A stretch of 64,000 nucleotides of DNA, taken from the NCBI RefSeq assembly GCF_017603825.1, contig NZ_CP072014.1, forward strand, positions 1,426,001 to 1,490,000. Direction: 5' to 3'. A model generated the notes under the pieces. That model ran no database searches, was not told the DNA's origin, and saw only the letters and a list, made by a program, of their open reading frames with translations. Below, in pieces: positions 9,401-16,701 of this stretch. The position numbers and the translations under genes are program-made. Source of the DNA: Arthrobacter crystallopoietes (lineage in GTDB: Bacteria > Actinomycetota > Actinomycetes > Actinomycetales > Micrococcaceae). Numbering within the stretch: the first letter of the stretch is position 1; every line of letters begins with the position of its first letter.

Positions 9401-11264
9401 GGTCATGGGTGATGTCTTCGATCCGCCAGCTCGTGGCGCCCAGCGCGAAGACGTCCCCGACGCGCGATTCGTAGACCATCTCCTCGTCCAGCTCGCCGAC
9501 CCGCCTGCCGCCCTTGCCCGCGCCGTCTTCGGAGCCCACCAGATACACGCCGAAGAGCCCGCGGTCCGGAATGGTGCCGCCGGAGGTAACCGCCAGCCGC
9601 TGCGCGCCCGGACGCCCGGTAATGGTTCCGGCCACGCGGTCCCAGATGATCCGCGGGCGCAGTTCGGCGAACTCGTCCGAGGGGTAGCGGCCTGCAAGCA
9701 GATCCAGGGTGGCCTCGAAGGCCGAGCGCGGCAGAGTGCCGAAGGGTGCGGAACGGCGTACGACGTCGAACCATTCCTCTACCTCTACGGGACCTAACGC
9801 TGTGGCCGCGACCGTTTGCTGGGCGAGGATGTCCAGCGGGTTCGCCGGAATGTAGAGCGGCTCGATGCGTCCGGCCAGCATGCGCTCAACGGTGACGGTG
9901 GTGTTCACCAGGTCCTGCCGGTGCTTGGGGAACAGGACGCCCTGCGAGGTCTCGCCGACCTGGTGCCCGGCCCGCCCCACGCGCTGCAACCCGCTGGCCA
10001 CCGATTGCGGGGACTCCACCTGGACCACCAGATCCACGGCGCCCATGTCGATACCCAGTTCCAGACTGGAAGTAGCGACCACGCAGCGCAGCCGGCCGGA
10101 CTTCAAGTCATCTTCGATCAGGGCGCGCTGGTCCTTGCTGACCGAACCGTGGTGGGCACGCGCCAGCAGCGGCTCCGCGCCGGACATCGAACCCGCCTGC
10201 GCCATGATCTGGGCGGGCATGTGCGGGGGCGAAGCAGCAGCGCCGGCATCATCCGGTGGCTGTTCCGCCGCCCACACCTCGGCGGCGGCCTGGCGCTCGG
10301 CCCAGATTTCGTTGAACCGTGCCGTGAGCCGTTCGGCGAGCCGCCGGGAGTTGGCAAAAACAATGGTGGACCGGTTCGCGGCGATCAGATCCACGATCTT
10401 CTCTTCGACATGCGGCCAAATGGACGCCGGCTGGGCGCCAGGCCCAGGTTCCTCCGCCGACGGTGCCGCCAGCGCCGTCATGTCCTCCACCGGGACGGAG
10501 ACGGTCAGATCCCATTTTTTCTGGGACGGCGGCGCCACGATTTCCACCGGCGCGCTGCCGCCGAGGAAGCGGGCGACCGTATCCAGCGGTTCAACCGTGG
10601 CCGAAAGCCCGATCCGCTGGGCACGCTTCGGCAGCAGCGCATCCAGCCGTTCAAGTGAGAGGGCCAGATGGGCGCCGCGCTTGGTCCCGGCGACGGCGTG
10701 GACCTCGTCCACAATAACCGTGTCCACGGCCGCCAAAGTTTCGCGCGCTCTGGAGGTCAGCATCAGGAACAGGGATTCCGGCGTCGTAATCAGGATGTCC
10801 GGCGGATGGGTGAGCAATCTGCGCCGGTCCGACGCCGGGGTGTCCCCGGACCTCACGCCTACCGTGATGTCAGGGGCGGGCAGGCCAAGGCGCCTGGCGG
10901 TCTGGGTGATGCCTATCAGTGGGGCACGCAGGTTCCGTTCCACGTCCACGCCCAAGGCTTTCAGCGGCGAGATGTAGAGGACCTTAGTGCCCCGGGAGGG
11001 TTTTTTGCCGCGCTTGCCGGCCGGAAGCTCGTCGATCGGCAGTTCCGGGGGCTGCTCGGCCGCAGTGATGAAGCTGTCCAGCGCCCAGAGGAAGGCCGCC
11101 AGCGTTTTGCCGGAACCGGTAGGGGCGACCACCAGCGCATGGGAGCCGGCCGAAATGGCGTTCCAGGCGCCCTCCTGCGCATCCGTGGGCGCGCTGAAGG
11201 CCCCGGCGAACCACGCGCTTGTGGCCGGGGAGAACCTGGACAGAACCGGCGAGCTGTTTTCGAT
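6453..11264 (-). CDS. lhr: Lhr-type ATP-dependent DNA helicase, non-standard start
   Basis: About 1603 aa, normal for Lhr. A superfamily 2 helicase core (Walker A APTGSGKT, DEVH box, motif VI QRVGRAGH) is followed by the winged-helix and beta-barrel regions of the Lhr core and a long C-terminal domain. Known Lhr translocates 3'-5' and unwinds RNA-DNA hybrids. The N-terminal segment with FSPATSAWF and APTDAQEGAW is conserved family sequence, yet no ATG, GTG or TTG lies between the upstream stop (11274-11276) and a GTG at 11130-11132 inside the helicase core. The -10 hexamer TAGTCT sits 6 nt before an in-frame ATC (11262-11264), taken here as the start; CTG at 11241-11243 is the alternative. 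A Gly/Ala-rich insert is encoded near 7125-7270. Confidence 0.88.
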   Translation of the reverse strand: MENSSPVLSRFSPATSAWFAGAFSAPTDAQEGAWNAISAGSHALVVAPTGSGKTLAAFLWALDSFITAAEQPPELPIDELPAGKRGKKPSRGTKVLYISPLKALGVDVERNLRAPLIGITQTARRLGLPAPDITVGVRSGDTPASDRRRLLTHPPDILITTPESLFLMLTSRARETLAAVDTVIVDEVHAVAGTKRGAHLALSLERLDALLPKRAQRIGLSATVEPLDTVARFLGGSAPVEIVAPPSQKKWDLTVSVPVEDMTALAAPSAEEPGPGAQPASIWPHVEEKIVDLIAANRSTIVFANSRRLAERLTARFNEIWAERQAAAEVWAAEQPPDDAGAAASPPHMPAQIMAQAGSMSGAEPLLARAHHGSVSKDQRALIEDDLKSGRLRCVVATSSLELGIDMGAVDLVVQVESPQSVASGLQRVGRAGHQVGETSQGVLFPKHRQDLVNTTVTVERMLAGRIEPLYIPANPLDILAQQTVAATALGPVEVEEWFDVVRRSAPFGTLPRSAFEATLDLLAGRYPSDEFAELRPRIIWDRVAGTITGRPGAQRLAVTSGGTIPDRGLFGVYLVGSEDGAGKGGRRVGELDEEMVYESRVGDVFALGATSWRIEDITHDRVLVSPAFGQPGKLPFWKGDSLGRPVELGRALGAFVRELAATAEEPALERLRGNGLDEWAAANLVAYLAEQRQATDVVPSDRVLVVERFHDELGDWRVVLHSPFGMPVHAPWALAVGARLHQRYGLDGSAMAADDGIVLRVPMMEDEPPGADLFLFDPEELDQIVTAEVGGSALFASRFRECAARALLLPRQNPAKRTPLWQQRQRSAQLLDVARKYPTFPIVLETVRECLQDVYDLPALKGIASSIERRELRLVETTTPQPSPFARSLLYGYVASFLYEGDSPLAERRAAALSLDPSLLNDLLGRAELRELLDADIIASTERELQRLSADRKVRGIEGIADLLRLLGPLTTAEIALRVELPEGAGPADAATPTPDSEAGADGAAVAYVEPLLAELAKANRALKVGVAGVGRWAAVEDAARLRDALGVPLPMGVPLAFIEPVADPLGDLVGRYARTHGPFTAPECAARLGLGVAVVDTALRRLLKDGRVAEGEFRPPESAVPPVTGVVEWCDVEVLRKIRRRSLAALRQEVEPVDPATYGRFLPVWQNVGSGLRGLDGVATVIDQLSGVPVPASAWEPLILGTRVTNYAPSMLDELTATGEVLWAGAGSLAGNDGWITLQLAENAPLTLNPQPDFEPSVLQYELLNLLASGGQFGGAAFFFRQLADALAAGGTQAADADVVTALWELVWAGRITNDTFTPVRALLAGGTTAHKQRPSAPRARSARLGRIGRMHGLGTGTGLGSGAGLRPGAGAGHAGRAALPLAAGRWSLLPAPEADPTIHAHATAELMLDRYGVVTRGSVANEGIPGGFGLLYKVLARLEETGRCRRGYFIEHLGAAQFAVPATVDRLRSFNRDAQLAEQAPAALALAATDPANPYGAALPWPAQDGGHRPGRKAGALVVLVDGELALYVERGGKTLLTFTEDPDALTLCAEALVGIIRRGAADKMAVEKVNGAPVLDTDVARALTGAGFYTTPRGLRFRA

Positions 11265-11270
11265 AGTTCG

Positions 11271-11293
11271 AGACTATCGCCCGCCACTGACAG
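11271..11293 (-). promoter_or_regulatory. PafBC-type (LexA-independent DNA damage) promoter of lhr
   Basis: On the minus strand the sequence reads cTGTCAGTG, eight bases, then TAGTCT. This matches the actinobacterial RecA-NDp consensus tTGTCRGTG-N8-TANNNT recognised through PafBC, differing only at its lowercase first base, with exact spacing. The -10 hexamer is 11271-11276 and the -35-like part 11285-11293. The predicted transcript would begin at about 11264. A dyad CGATAGT-N5-ACTATCG (11261-11279) overlaps the -10. Seen in sequence; activity is inferred. Confidence 0.75.
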
Positions 11294-11311
11294 GATGCAT
11301 CCGGTAAGCGG

Positions 11312-12004
11312 TTATGCGGCCACAAAAGTGCCGACCGTCATGAGCACCACGGCCTCGTTGGCGCAGCCGATGGTCTCCTGCGGCGCGGTCAGCCAGGCGG
11401 TATCGTTCGGCGGGTAGACGCGCACCCCGGCTACCTCCGCCTGGTTACATTCGGGACCGTAGTTGCCCGCGTTGGTCTGCTGCAGCTGGGCCACGGCGGA
11501 TTCGCCGGGTGCCAGCGTTACGGTCACCGCTTCCGCTGCCGTGTCCCGGTCCGCCGGCGCACCGACCTGGTTGCCGGCGGCGTCCACGTAGGACACTCCA
11601 GGGTAGCCGCGGACGGTGCAGTCCTCGGCGTCGATATTGGTTACCACCAGGCTGCGGTAGACGCTGCCGGCCGCGCCGGCACCCGGTTCGGTCTTGATGG
11701 CGGCCTCCAGTTGGTCCGCCTTGCACTCGCCGGTTTCGGCGGTGCCCTCGGCAGGAGCATCCGTCTCTTCGGCAGCCGGGGCAGACGTTTCTGCTTCCTC
11801 CGCGGGCGTGCTTTCGGTTGCGGCGGAGCCGGACCCCTCCGCCGAGCCGGAGGCCTGCTCCGAGGCCTCGGGGGAGCCGGACGAGGTCGCCGGAGCACTG
11901 CCGGCGGGTTCCTGCGATTCCGGCTGGCCGCACCCGGCCAGCAGTACAGCACAACCCATCAGAACTGCCGCTGCTGCACCGGGCAGCCTGTTACGTTTCA
12001 CCAT
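11312..12004 (-). CDS. DUF4232 lipoprotein
   Basis: 230 aa. A lipoprotein signal peptide ends in the lipobox LAGC, so the protein should be anchored to the outer face of the membrane. A Ser/Glu/Ala-rich linker of about 70 residues follows. The C-terminal domain has the DUF4232 pattern: a cysteine near its start (GECKADQL), VVTNIDAEDCTVRGYPGVS, and two more cysteines forming likely disulfides. Function is unknown. TACGCT lies 6 nt before the ATG, suggesting a leaderless message. It ends 47 nt before the predicted lhr start but lhr has its own promoter. Confidence 0.8.
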   Translation of the reverse strand: MVKRNRLPGAAAAVLMGCAVLLAGCGQPESQEPAGSAPATSSGSPEASEQASGSAEGSGSAATESTPAEEAETSAPAAEETDAPAEGTAETGECKADQLEAAIKTEPGAGAAGSVYRSLVVTNIDAEDCTVRGYPGVSYVDAAGNQVGAPADRDTAAEAVTVTLAPGESAVAQLQQTNAGNYGPECNQAEVAGVRVYPPNDTAWLTAPQETIGCANEAVVLMTVGTFVAA

Positions 12005-12090
12005 GACACCAGCGTACGGCCAGCCGGCCCGGAGTCAACGAAACCCGACCGCCAAGGACCGGGTTTCGCCGACTTTTTGCGGAGCGTTCG

Positions 12091-12888
12091 TTACTTCTTC
12101 ACCCCGCGGGTCCGAACCAGCGCCGCGGCGCCTGCGAGCAGCCCCAGCAGCCCGGCTACGAGGCCGACCCAGCCAGCCGTCGCCGCACCGCCGTCGTTGG
12201 TACCACGGGCACCGGCCGCGGAGGTGTTCGACACCTGCTCCGTGTCGGCGGCGCCCTCGGCCGTGCCATGGCCGTGGCCTGCGGCCTCGGCTGCTGTCAC
12301 CGCGAACGACGGCGCGGGGGACTCCAGATCGTGGGAGTCCTGGCCCGCCTCGGCGACCTGCGCCCAGTCCGTGGATCCCTCGGTGCAGGTCTGCAGCACG
12401 GGGAATGCCAGCGTTTCGCCCTCGGCCGCGGGCAGCTGGACCTGGATCTGGAGAGCATCGCGCACACCGTCGGCCAGCGGTTCCTTGGCGGTGTAGACGA
12501 TCTGGCTCACCCGCTTGGTGATGGTGGTGCCGTTCTCAAGCTTCTTCGGCGTCTCCAGCGTCTCTTCGACCTTCTCGACGTCCCAGCCCGGATGCGCCGT
12601 GGGTGTGGCGTCGTCGATCTGCTCCGGCAGGCTGATGGCGATTTCGGTGGTCGGCGCAGCTTCACAGCCGTGCGAGAAGTCGAAGGTGAGCAGGGACGAG
12701 GAGCCGGCTGCCGTGCTGTCCGGGGTGACGTGGACGTGCGCGGAGGCTGCGGCGGCACCGAAGCCGAGGAGCCCGATCGTCGCGGCGGCGGCAAGCCCGG
12801 TGCGCAGGGTGCGCGCCGGGCGGCGGTTGGTGCGGGTTTCACCGGCGGTGCGGGCAGGGTTTGTGGTCTGGGTGGTCTGGGTGGTCAT
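12091..12888 (-). CDS. YcnI-family copper-binding membrane protein (DUF1775)
   Basis: 265 aa. A long signal peptide ends at about residue 50 (AAAASA), leaving a mature N terminus HVHVTP. In the YcnI family this new N-terminal histidine forms part of a copper-binding site. The beta-rich DUF1775 domain runs to about residue 190, followed by a His/Gly-rich linker (GHGHG) and one C-terminal membrane helix with a basic tail. GAAAGG lies 8 nt before the ATG. The gene follows a membrane protein gene by 99 nt on the same strand, and the two are likely one copper-homeostasis operon. Confidence 0.82.
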   Translation of the reverse strand: MTTQTTQTTNPARTAGETRTNRRPARTLRTGLAAAATIGLLGFGAAAASAHVHVTPDSTAAGSSSLLTFDFSHGCEAAPTTEIAISLPEQIDDATPTAHPGWDVEKVEETLETPKKLENGTTITKRVSQIVYTAKEPLADGVRDALQIQVQLPAAEGETLAFPVLQTCTEGSTDWAQVAEAGQDSHDLESPAPSFAVTAAEAAGHGHGTAEGAADTEQVSNTSAAGARGTNDGGAATAGWVGLVAGLLGLLAGAAALVRTRGVKK

Positions 12889-12987
12889 GGCTAATACCTT
12901 TCAGGGTGCGCCAAGTAGGGCGCGTGAGCTGGATGGCCTGCGGGCGGTGGACGGGGCTGTTGCCCGGAACGCTGCAAGCCGGGTGGC

Positions 12988-13632
12988 TTAGTGAAAGGAA
13001 AGCGCCGGCGGTCCGCGCAGCGGCTTCAGCGTCAGCTGGCACAGGGTCCGCGGGAGCAGCAGCGTACCGGGGGCCGGTGCGGTAGGGGCGGGACGGATGG
13101 GAAGAACGACGGCGGAGGGCAGCTTGGCGAGCGGCTGAAGCCAGGCGGCAAGCGCCCAGACGGCCTCTTCGCCCCGGACCAGGAGCAGCCCGGTCAGCGC
13201 GGTGGCGAGCACGTGGGCGACGACCATGGCGGCACCATGCTCGGCCGGTGCGTGTGCAGCACCACCAGCAGCACCGGCGGCATTGGCCACGCATTCCAGC
13301 GACCCTGCCCCCGCATAGGCATGGTGACCCGCTTCGGTGCACACCGCCGTCGTACTTAGAACGGTGAAGGCCTGGTGCAGGGCCAGCTGGCTGCCCGCGA
13401 GGATGGCGGCCATCGTGGTGACCCCGAGTTTGCGGCCGGCGAGCAAGGTCACCGGAAGCAGCGTCAGCACACTCAGGCCAATAACGACGCCGGCGGCCGG
13501 GATAGTGCCACCGCCGGCCACGTGCGCGGCGGCTGCGAGGCACAGCACGGTCGCGCTTACGGCGGCAGCGCGGAGCAGACGGACTGGGGCTAGGCTGGCG
13601 GGGACAGGGCGGACGGGCGCTGCGGATAGCAT
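12988..13632 (-). CDS. Hypothetical membrane protein upstream of the YcnI gene
   Basis: 214 aa with about five hydrophobic segments, the first within residues 20-45 and others near 48-65, 73-95, 135-155 and 155-170. A loop between the third and fourth holds two cysteines and several histidines (CTEAGHHAY, AHAPAEHG), which could bind metal. I do not recognise a named family. GGGAGG lies 6 nt before the ATG. A CopY/BlaI-like dyad sits 24 nt further upstream. Position as first gene of the YcnI operon suggests a role in copper handling; this is inference. Confidence 0.65.
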   Translation of the reverse strand: MLSAAPVRPVPASLAPVRLLRAAAVSATVLCLAAAAHVAGGGTIPAAGVVIGLSVLTLLPVTLLAGRKLGVTTMAAILAGSQLALHQAFTVLSTTAVCTEAGHHAYAGAGSLECVANAAGAAGGAAHAPAEHGAAMVVAHVLATALTGLLLVRGEEAVWALAAWLQPLAKLPSAVVLPIRPAPTAPAPGTLLLPRTLCQLTLKPLRGPPALSFH

Positions 13633-13655
13633 GCGCTGCCTCCCTTCCTGCCGCT

Positions 13656-13674
13656 CTTCTACAGTCTGTAAAAG
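13656..13674 (-). promoter_or_regulatory. CopY/BlaI-like operator dyad
   Basis: CTTCTACAGTCTGTAAAAG is an interrupted dyad with core TACA-N3-TGTA. CopY and BlaI-family repressors bind TACA/TGTA half sites with short spacers. The site lies 24-42 nt before the start of the membrane protein-YcnI operon, where a repressor would block transcription. No BlaI/CopY gene is in the window. Confidence 0.45.
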
Positions 13675-13732
13675 TCTAGCGGCCAGGGACCCTCGGGCCT
13701 GAAATCAGGCGTCCGGCAAAGCCCCTGTTGCC

Positions 13733-14200
13733 TCACTCGTGATGGTAGGGGCGGCCGCTTGCAATTTCCTGAGCCCGGTAGAGCTGTTCGATCAGGATCA
13801 GCCGGACCAACTGGTGCGGGAAAACGAGTTTGGACAGCGACCAGACAAAGTCAGCGCGCTGGTGGATGCTCTGGTCCACGCCGTAGGCGCCGCCGATGAT
13901 CAACGTGATATTGCGCGAGGTATCCAGCGGCGCCTGCAGCGTGCTGGCCAACGTGGGCGAGTCGATATTCTTGCCGCGTTCGTCCAGCAGGATGACAAAG
14001 TCGTTGGCGTACTTCCCGCCCAGCTTGCCCAGCAGCTGCTCGGATTCCTCCTTGCGGGCAGCGTCGTGCTCGCGGGCGGAATGCGGGATGGGCAGCCAGG
14101 TGACATCGAAGGGCTTCTTCATCCGCTTCTCGTAGCGGTCGATCCCCTCGGCCACCCAGGACTCGTGCTTGCGGCCGACGGTCAGAATGCGAAGTGCCAT
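13733..14200 (-). CDS. rlmH: 23S rRNA (pseudouridine-1915-N3)-methyltransferase
   Basis: 155 aa SPOUT-class enzyme that uses S-adenosylmethionine to methylate pseudouridine 1915 in helix 69 of 23S rRNA. Length and sequence are typical: VILLDERGK, the glycine-rich LIIGGAYGVD knot segment, and the C-terminal LVRLILIEQLYRAQEIASGRPYHHE, the usual RlmH ending. CAAGAT lies 6 nt before the ATG, a possible -10 of a leaderless message. Confidence 0.95.
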   Translation of the reverse strand: MALRILTVGRKHESWVAEGIDRYEKRMKKPFDVTWLPIPHSAREHDAARKEESEQLLGKLGGKYANDFVILLDERGKNIDSPTLASTLQAPLDTSRNITLIIGGAYGVDQSIHQRADFVWSLSKLVFPHQLVRLILIEQLYRAQEIASGRPYHHE

Positions 14201-14270
14201 TGGACTATCTTGTCATCCGGCTGCCGCCCGGCGGGCAACAAGACGCCCCGCCGGGCCAAGAATGGCATCG

Positions 14271-15632
14271 CTAGCTGCCGGCGTGCTCGTGGTTGTCGGA
14301 GGCCGCAAGCAGATCCTTGCCGGTTCCGTTAGCCCCCGCCTTGGATGTCTTTTCGGCCGTCATGTTCCGGGCGACGTCGGTCAGGTCCACGCCGGTCATC
14401 GTCTTGAGCATGGAGAGCGTTTCCACCAGGTTCGTGGAGATGTTCTGGCTGAGCTTGCTCTCACCGTCGCTGGAGATGACGTTCAGCTCCGAGATGTTGG
14501 CGTACGGCGCCGCCAGCTCGCGGGCGATCTGCGGGAGGGTGTCCAGCATCCGGTCCAGCACGGCGGCGTCGTTGAACTGCTTGTAGGCCTCGGCCTTGGC
14601 CAGTGTGGATGCGGCCTCTGCTTCACCCTGCGCGCGGATGGCGGCGGCCTTGGCGGCACCTTCAAGCTCCACGGCCTTGGCTTCGTTTTCACGCCGCGCC
14701 AGTTCGGCTTCGGCGGCCAGCATGGCCTGCGTCTTGGCGGCCTCGGCGATCTGCACCTGGCGGTAACGCTCGGCGTCGGCCGGCCGGCGCACTTCGGTGT
14801 CCAACTGCTTGGCCTTCAGCTCGGCCTGACGGACTGCGACAAGTTCTTCCTGTTCCAGGATCCGCTGGCGCTGCGCTGCTTCGGCCAACGGGCCGGCGGC
14901 GTTGGCAGCGGCCAGCCGGGCGTCGGTCTCTTCCTTGATTTCGGCCTGCTTCAGGGCCAGCGTGCGCTGGGCGATGGCAACCTTCTCGTCGGCCAGTGCC
15001 TGTGCCTCGGAGGCCTCGCGCGTGGCCTGCGCCTCGGCGATGGCGGCGAGTTTGGCCACCTCGGCGGCCTGCGGGCGGCCCATGTTATTGATGTAGTCGC
15101 CGTCGTCGTCCACAGCCGAGATCTGGAACGTGTCGATGACCAGGCCCTGGTTGTTCATAGAGTGCTCGGCCTCTTCGGAAACCGAGGCGGCGAAGGACGC
15201 TCGGTCCTGGATGACCTGCTCCACGGTCAGCGTTCCGACGACGGCGCGCAGCGAGCCGGCCAGGATCTCCTGCGTGTAGTGGTCGATCTGGTCCTGCTGG
15301 TTCAGGAAACGCTGGGCGGCCCGGCGGATGGAGACCTCGTCCCCGCCGACCTTGACCTGCGCAACGCCGGTGAGGGACAGCTGGATGCCGTTCTTCGAGA
15401 TGCCGTCGATTTCCACCCGGATCTGGCGCGAGGCCAGCGACATGGTGTAAGCCCGCTGGATGAACGGGTAGACAATGACGCGTCCGCCGGAGACCACCCG
15501 CTGGTCATCCTGGCCGCCCCGGCCGGTGATGATCAGTGCCTCGGAAGGACCGGCCACGCGGTAGGCGCGCATGAGACTGACAATAATGATGAGAACGACG
15601 ACGACGAGAACGGCTGGCAGGAGTAACTCCAC
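14271..15632 (-). CDS. Flotillin-like SPFH-domain protein
   Basis: 453 aa. An N-terminal membrane hairpin or helix (residues 2-20, very Val/Leu/Ile rich) leads into an SPFH/band 7 domain (about 25-200) and a long Ala/Glu/Gln-rich coiled coil (about 200-350), the flotillin arrangement. Bacterial flotillins scaffold ordered membrane microdomains and can affect membrane fluidity and secretion. The start is a GTG at 15632 with no strong ribosome binding site. The gene has no obvious NfeD partner in the window. Confidence 0.85.
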   Translation of the reverse strand: MELLLPAVLVVVVLIIIVSLMRAYRVAGPSEALIITGRGGQDDQRVVSGGRVIVYPFIQRAYTMSLASRQIRVEIDGISKNGIQLSLTGVAQVKVGGDEVSIRRAAQRFLNQQDQIDHYTQEILAGSLRAVVGTLTVEQVIQDRASFAASVSEEAEHSMNNQGLVIDTFQISAVDDDGDYINNMGRPQAAEVAKLAAIAEAQATREASEAQALADEKVAIAQRTLALKQAEIKEETDARLAAANAAGPLAEAAQRQRILEQEELVAVRQAELKAKQLDTEVRRPADAERYRQVQIAEAAKTQAMLAAEAELARRENEAKAVELEGAAKAAAIRAQGEAEAASTLAKAEAYKQFNDAAVLDRMLDTLPQIARELAAPYANISELNVISSDGESKLSQNISTNLVETLSMLKTMTGVDLTDVARNMTAEKTSKAGANGTGKDLLAASDNHEHAGS

Positions 15633-15818
15633 GGCGGACTGCTTTCTTTGCGAGACTGGGCAGGACAGACAACCGCCGTTGTCTGGTGCGTCACTCCGGC
15701 GGCCCCCACTTTGATCCTAGGCCATGGCTCAGTTGAAGGTTTCACCCGCCTGTGGAAAACCGCTGCAGGTCCCGCAAAGGTGAGCTGCGTCGACGTCGCT
15801 CGCTGCGGCGGTCGGCGC

Positions 15819-16661
15819 CTACTGTTTCGGTTCGGGGAACTTACGCACGGTGAGGATCTGCGCGGCTTTGCCCACCAGGCCCCGCTCGTCGTAAAGGTCC
15901 GTGGCGGTCATGCCGACGCCGGACGCGCCGAAGTGCACGCGGGTGTCCATGCCGGTCCAGTCGCCCTCGGGCTGGCGGAACAAGTGCACGGTCAGGTCCA
16001 GGTTGGGGAACATGTACTCCCGCGGGCTTTGCCGGACCGCAATCCCGTTGGCCGTATCAACATGGCCCATGAAGCGGGCGATGGGCTCGGACTCCTCGCC
16101 GTCCACAATCGCGTATGGCGTGCGTATCCAAGCGGCGCCGCTGCCGGGACGGCACCGCTCCGCGACACGGAATTCGGTGGACGCGATGAAGCCGCCGTCC
16201 CAGACTGAGTCCATTTCATAGGGTGCGCATTCGGCGGGCGGCTTGAGCTGGCCGCCATCACCGCCGGCCACTTCACTGGTGTCACCGGTGAGCAGGCGCC
16301 AGACCAGGGCGCGGATGGCCGGGCGGCCGTTGCCGCTCAGCGTCGCCTCGATCAGTTCGATGGTGCGGCCGGGTCGGACTACCTCGGTTGTCACTTCGAT
16401 TTCGCCGCCCGGGATGACGCCGAGGATCTCGAACGTGACCTGGCTCAGGGCGACTTCCGGCCGCGGATGGTTCTGCTGGACCGCGTGGATCAGCAGGCCC
16501 GAAGCGCTGGCCATGTGCTGCTCGTGCGCATTCCAGGCACCCTGCGAGTGCAGCGTCGAGTGGAAGCGGGTGTCGTCCAGCCGGATGTAGTAGGCGTCCG
16601 GGATCGTTTCGCCCGCGGCACCAATATGTTCCGTGGCGGTGGTGGTGAGGGAGTCGGCCAT
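15819..16661 (-). CDS. Acyl-CoA thioesterase-like protein, double hotdog
   Basis: 280 aa. The protein looks like two tandem hotdog folds of the TesB-like thioesterase superfamily: the first half holds RPEVALSQVTFEILGVIPGGEIEVTTEVVRPGR, split here as two adjoining strands, and the second half has the matching acid-rich FMGHVDTANG and DLTVHLFRQPEGDW segments. Such enzymes hydrolyse acyl-CoA thioesters, but substrate range is unknown. TAAAGT lies exactly 6 nt before the ATG, indicating a leaderless transcript. Confidence 0.7.
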   Translation of the reverse strand: MADSLTTTATEHIGAAGETIPDAYYIRLDDTRFHSTLHSQGAWNAHEQHMASASGLLIHAVQQNHPRPEVALSQVTFEILGVIPGGEIEVTTEVVRPGRTIELIEATLSGNGRPAIRALVWRLLTGDTSEVAGGDGGQLKPPAECAPYEMDSVWDGGFIASTEFRVAERCRPGSGAAWIRTPYAIVDGEESEPIARFMGHVDTANGIAVRQSPREYMFPNLDLTVHLFRQPEGDWTGMDTRVHFGASGVGMTATDLYDERGLVGKAAQILTVRKFPEPKQ

Positions 16662-16701
16662 GGTCCAACTTTAGTGATCGCCGCCGAGGAAGTGGAATTC
16701 G

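Noticed and set aside
11130-11132. GTG as the lhr start codon
   Set aside because: It lies just before the Walker A motif and would remove the conserved N-terminal segment that is still encoded upstream in the same frame.
3673-11132. Many long open frames on the opposite strand of lhr, nei and the membrane protein gene
   Set aside because: High GC gives long shadow frames; none has a recognisable domain, start signal or composition of a real protein.
11261-11279. LexA-type SOS box at lhr
   Set aside because: Only one half (TCGAAC) is present; the second half does not match GTTCGA at the required spacing. The PafBC-type match explains the site better.
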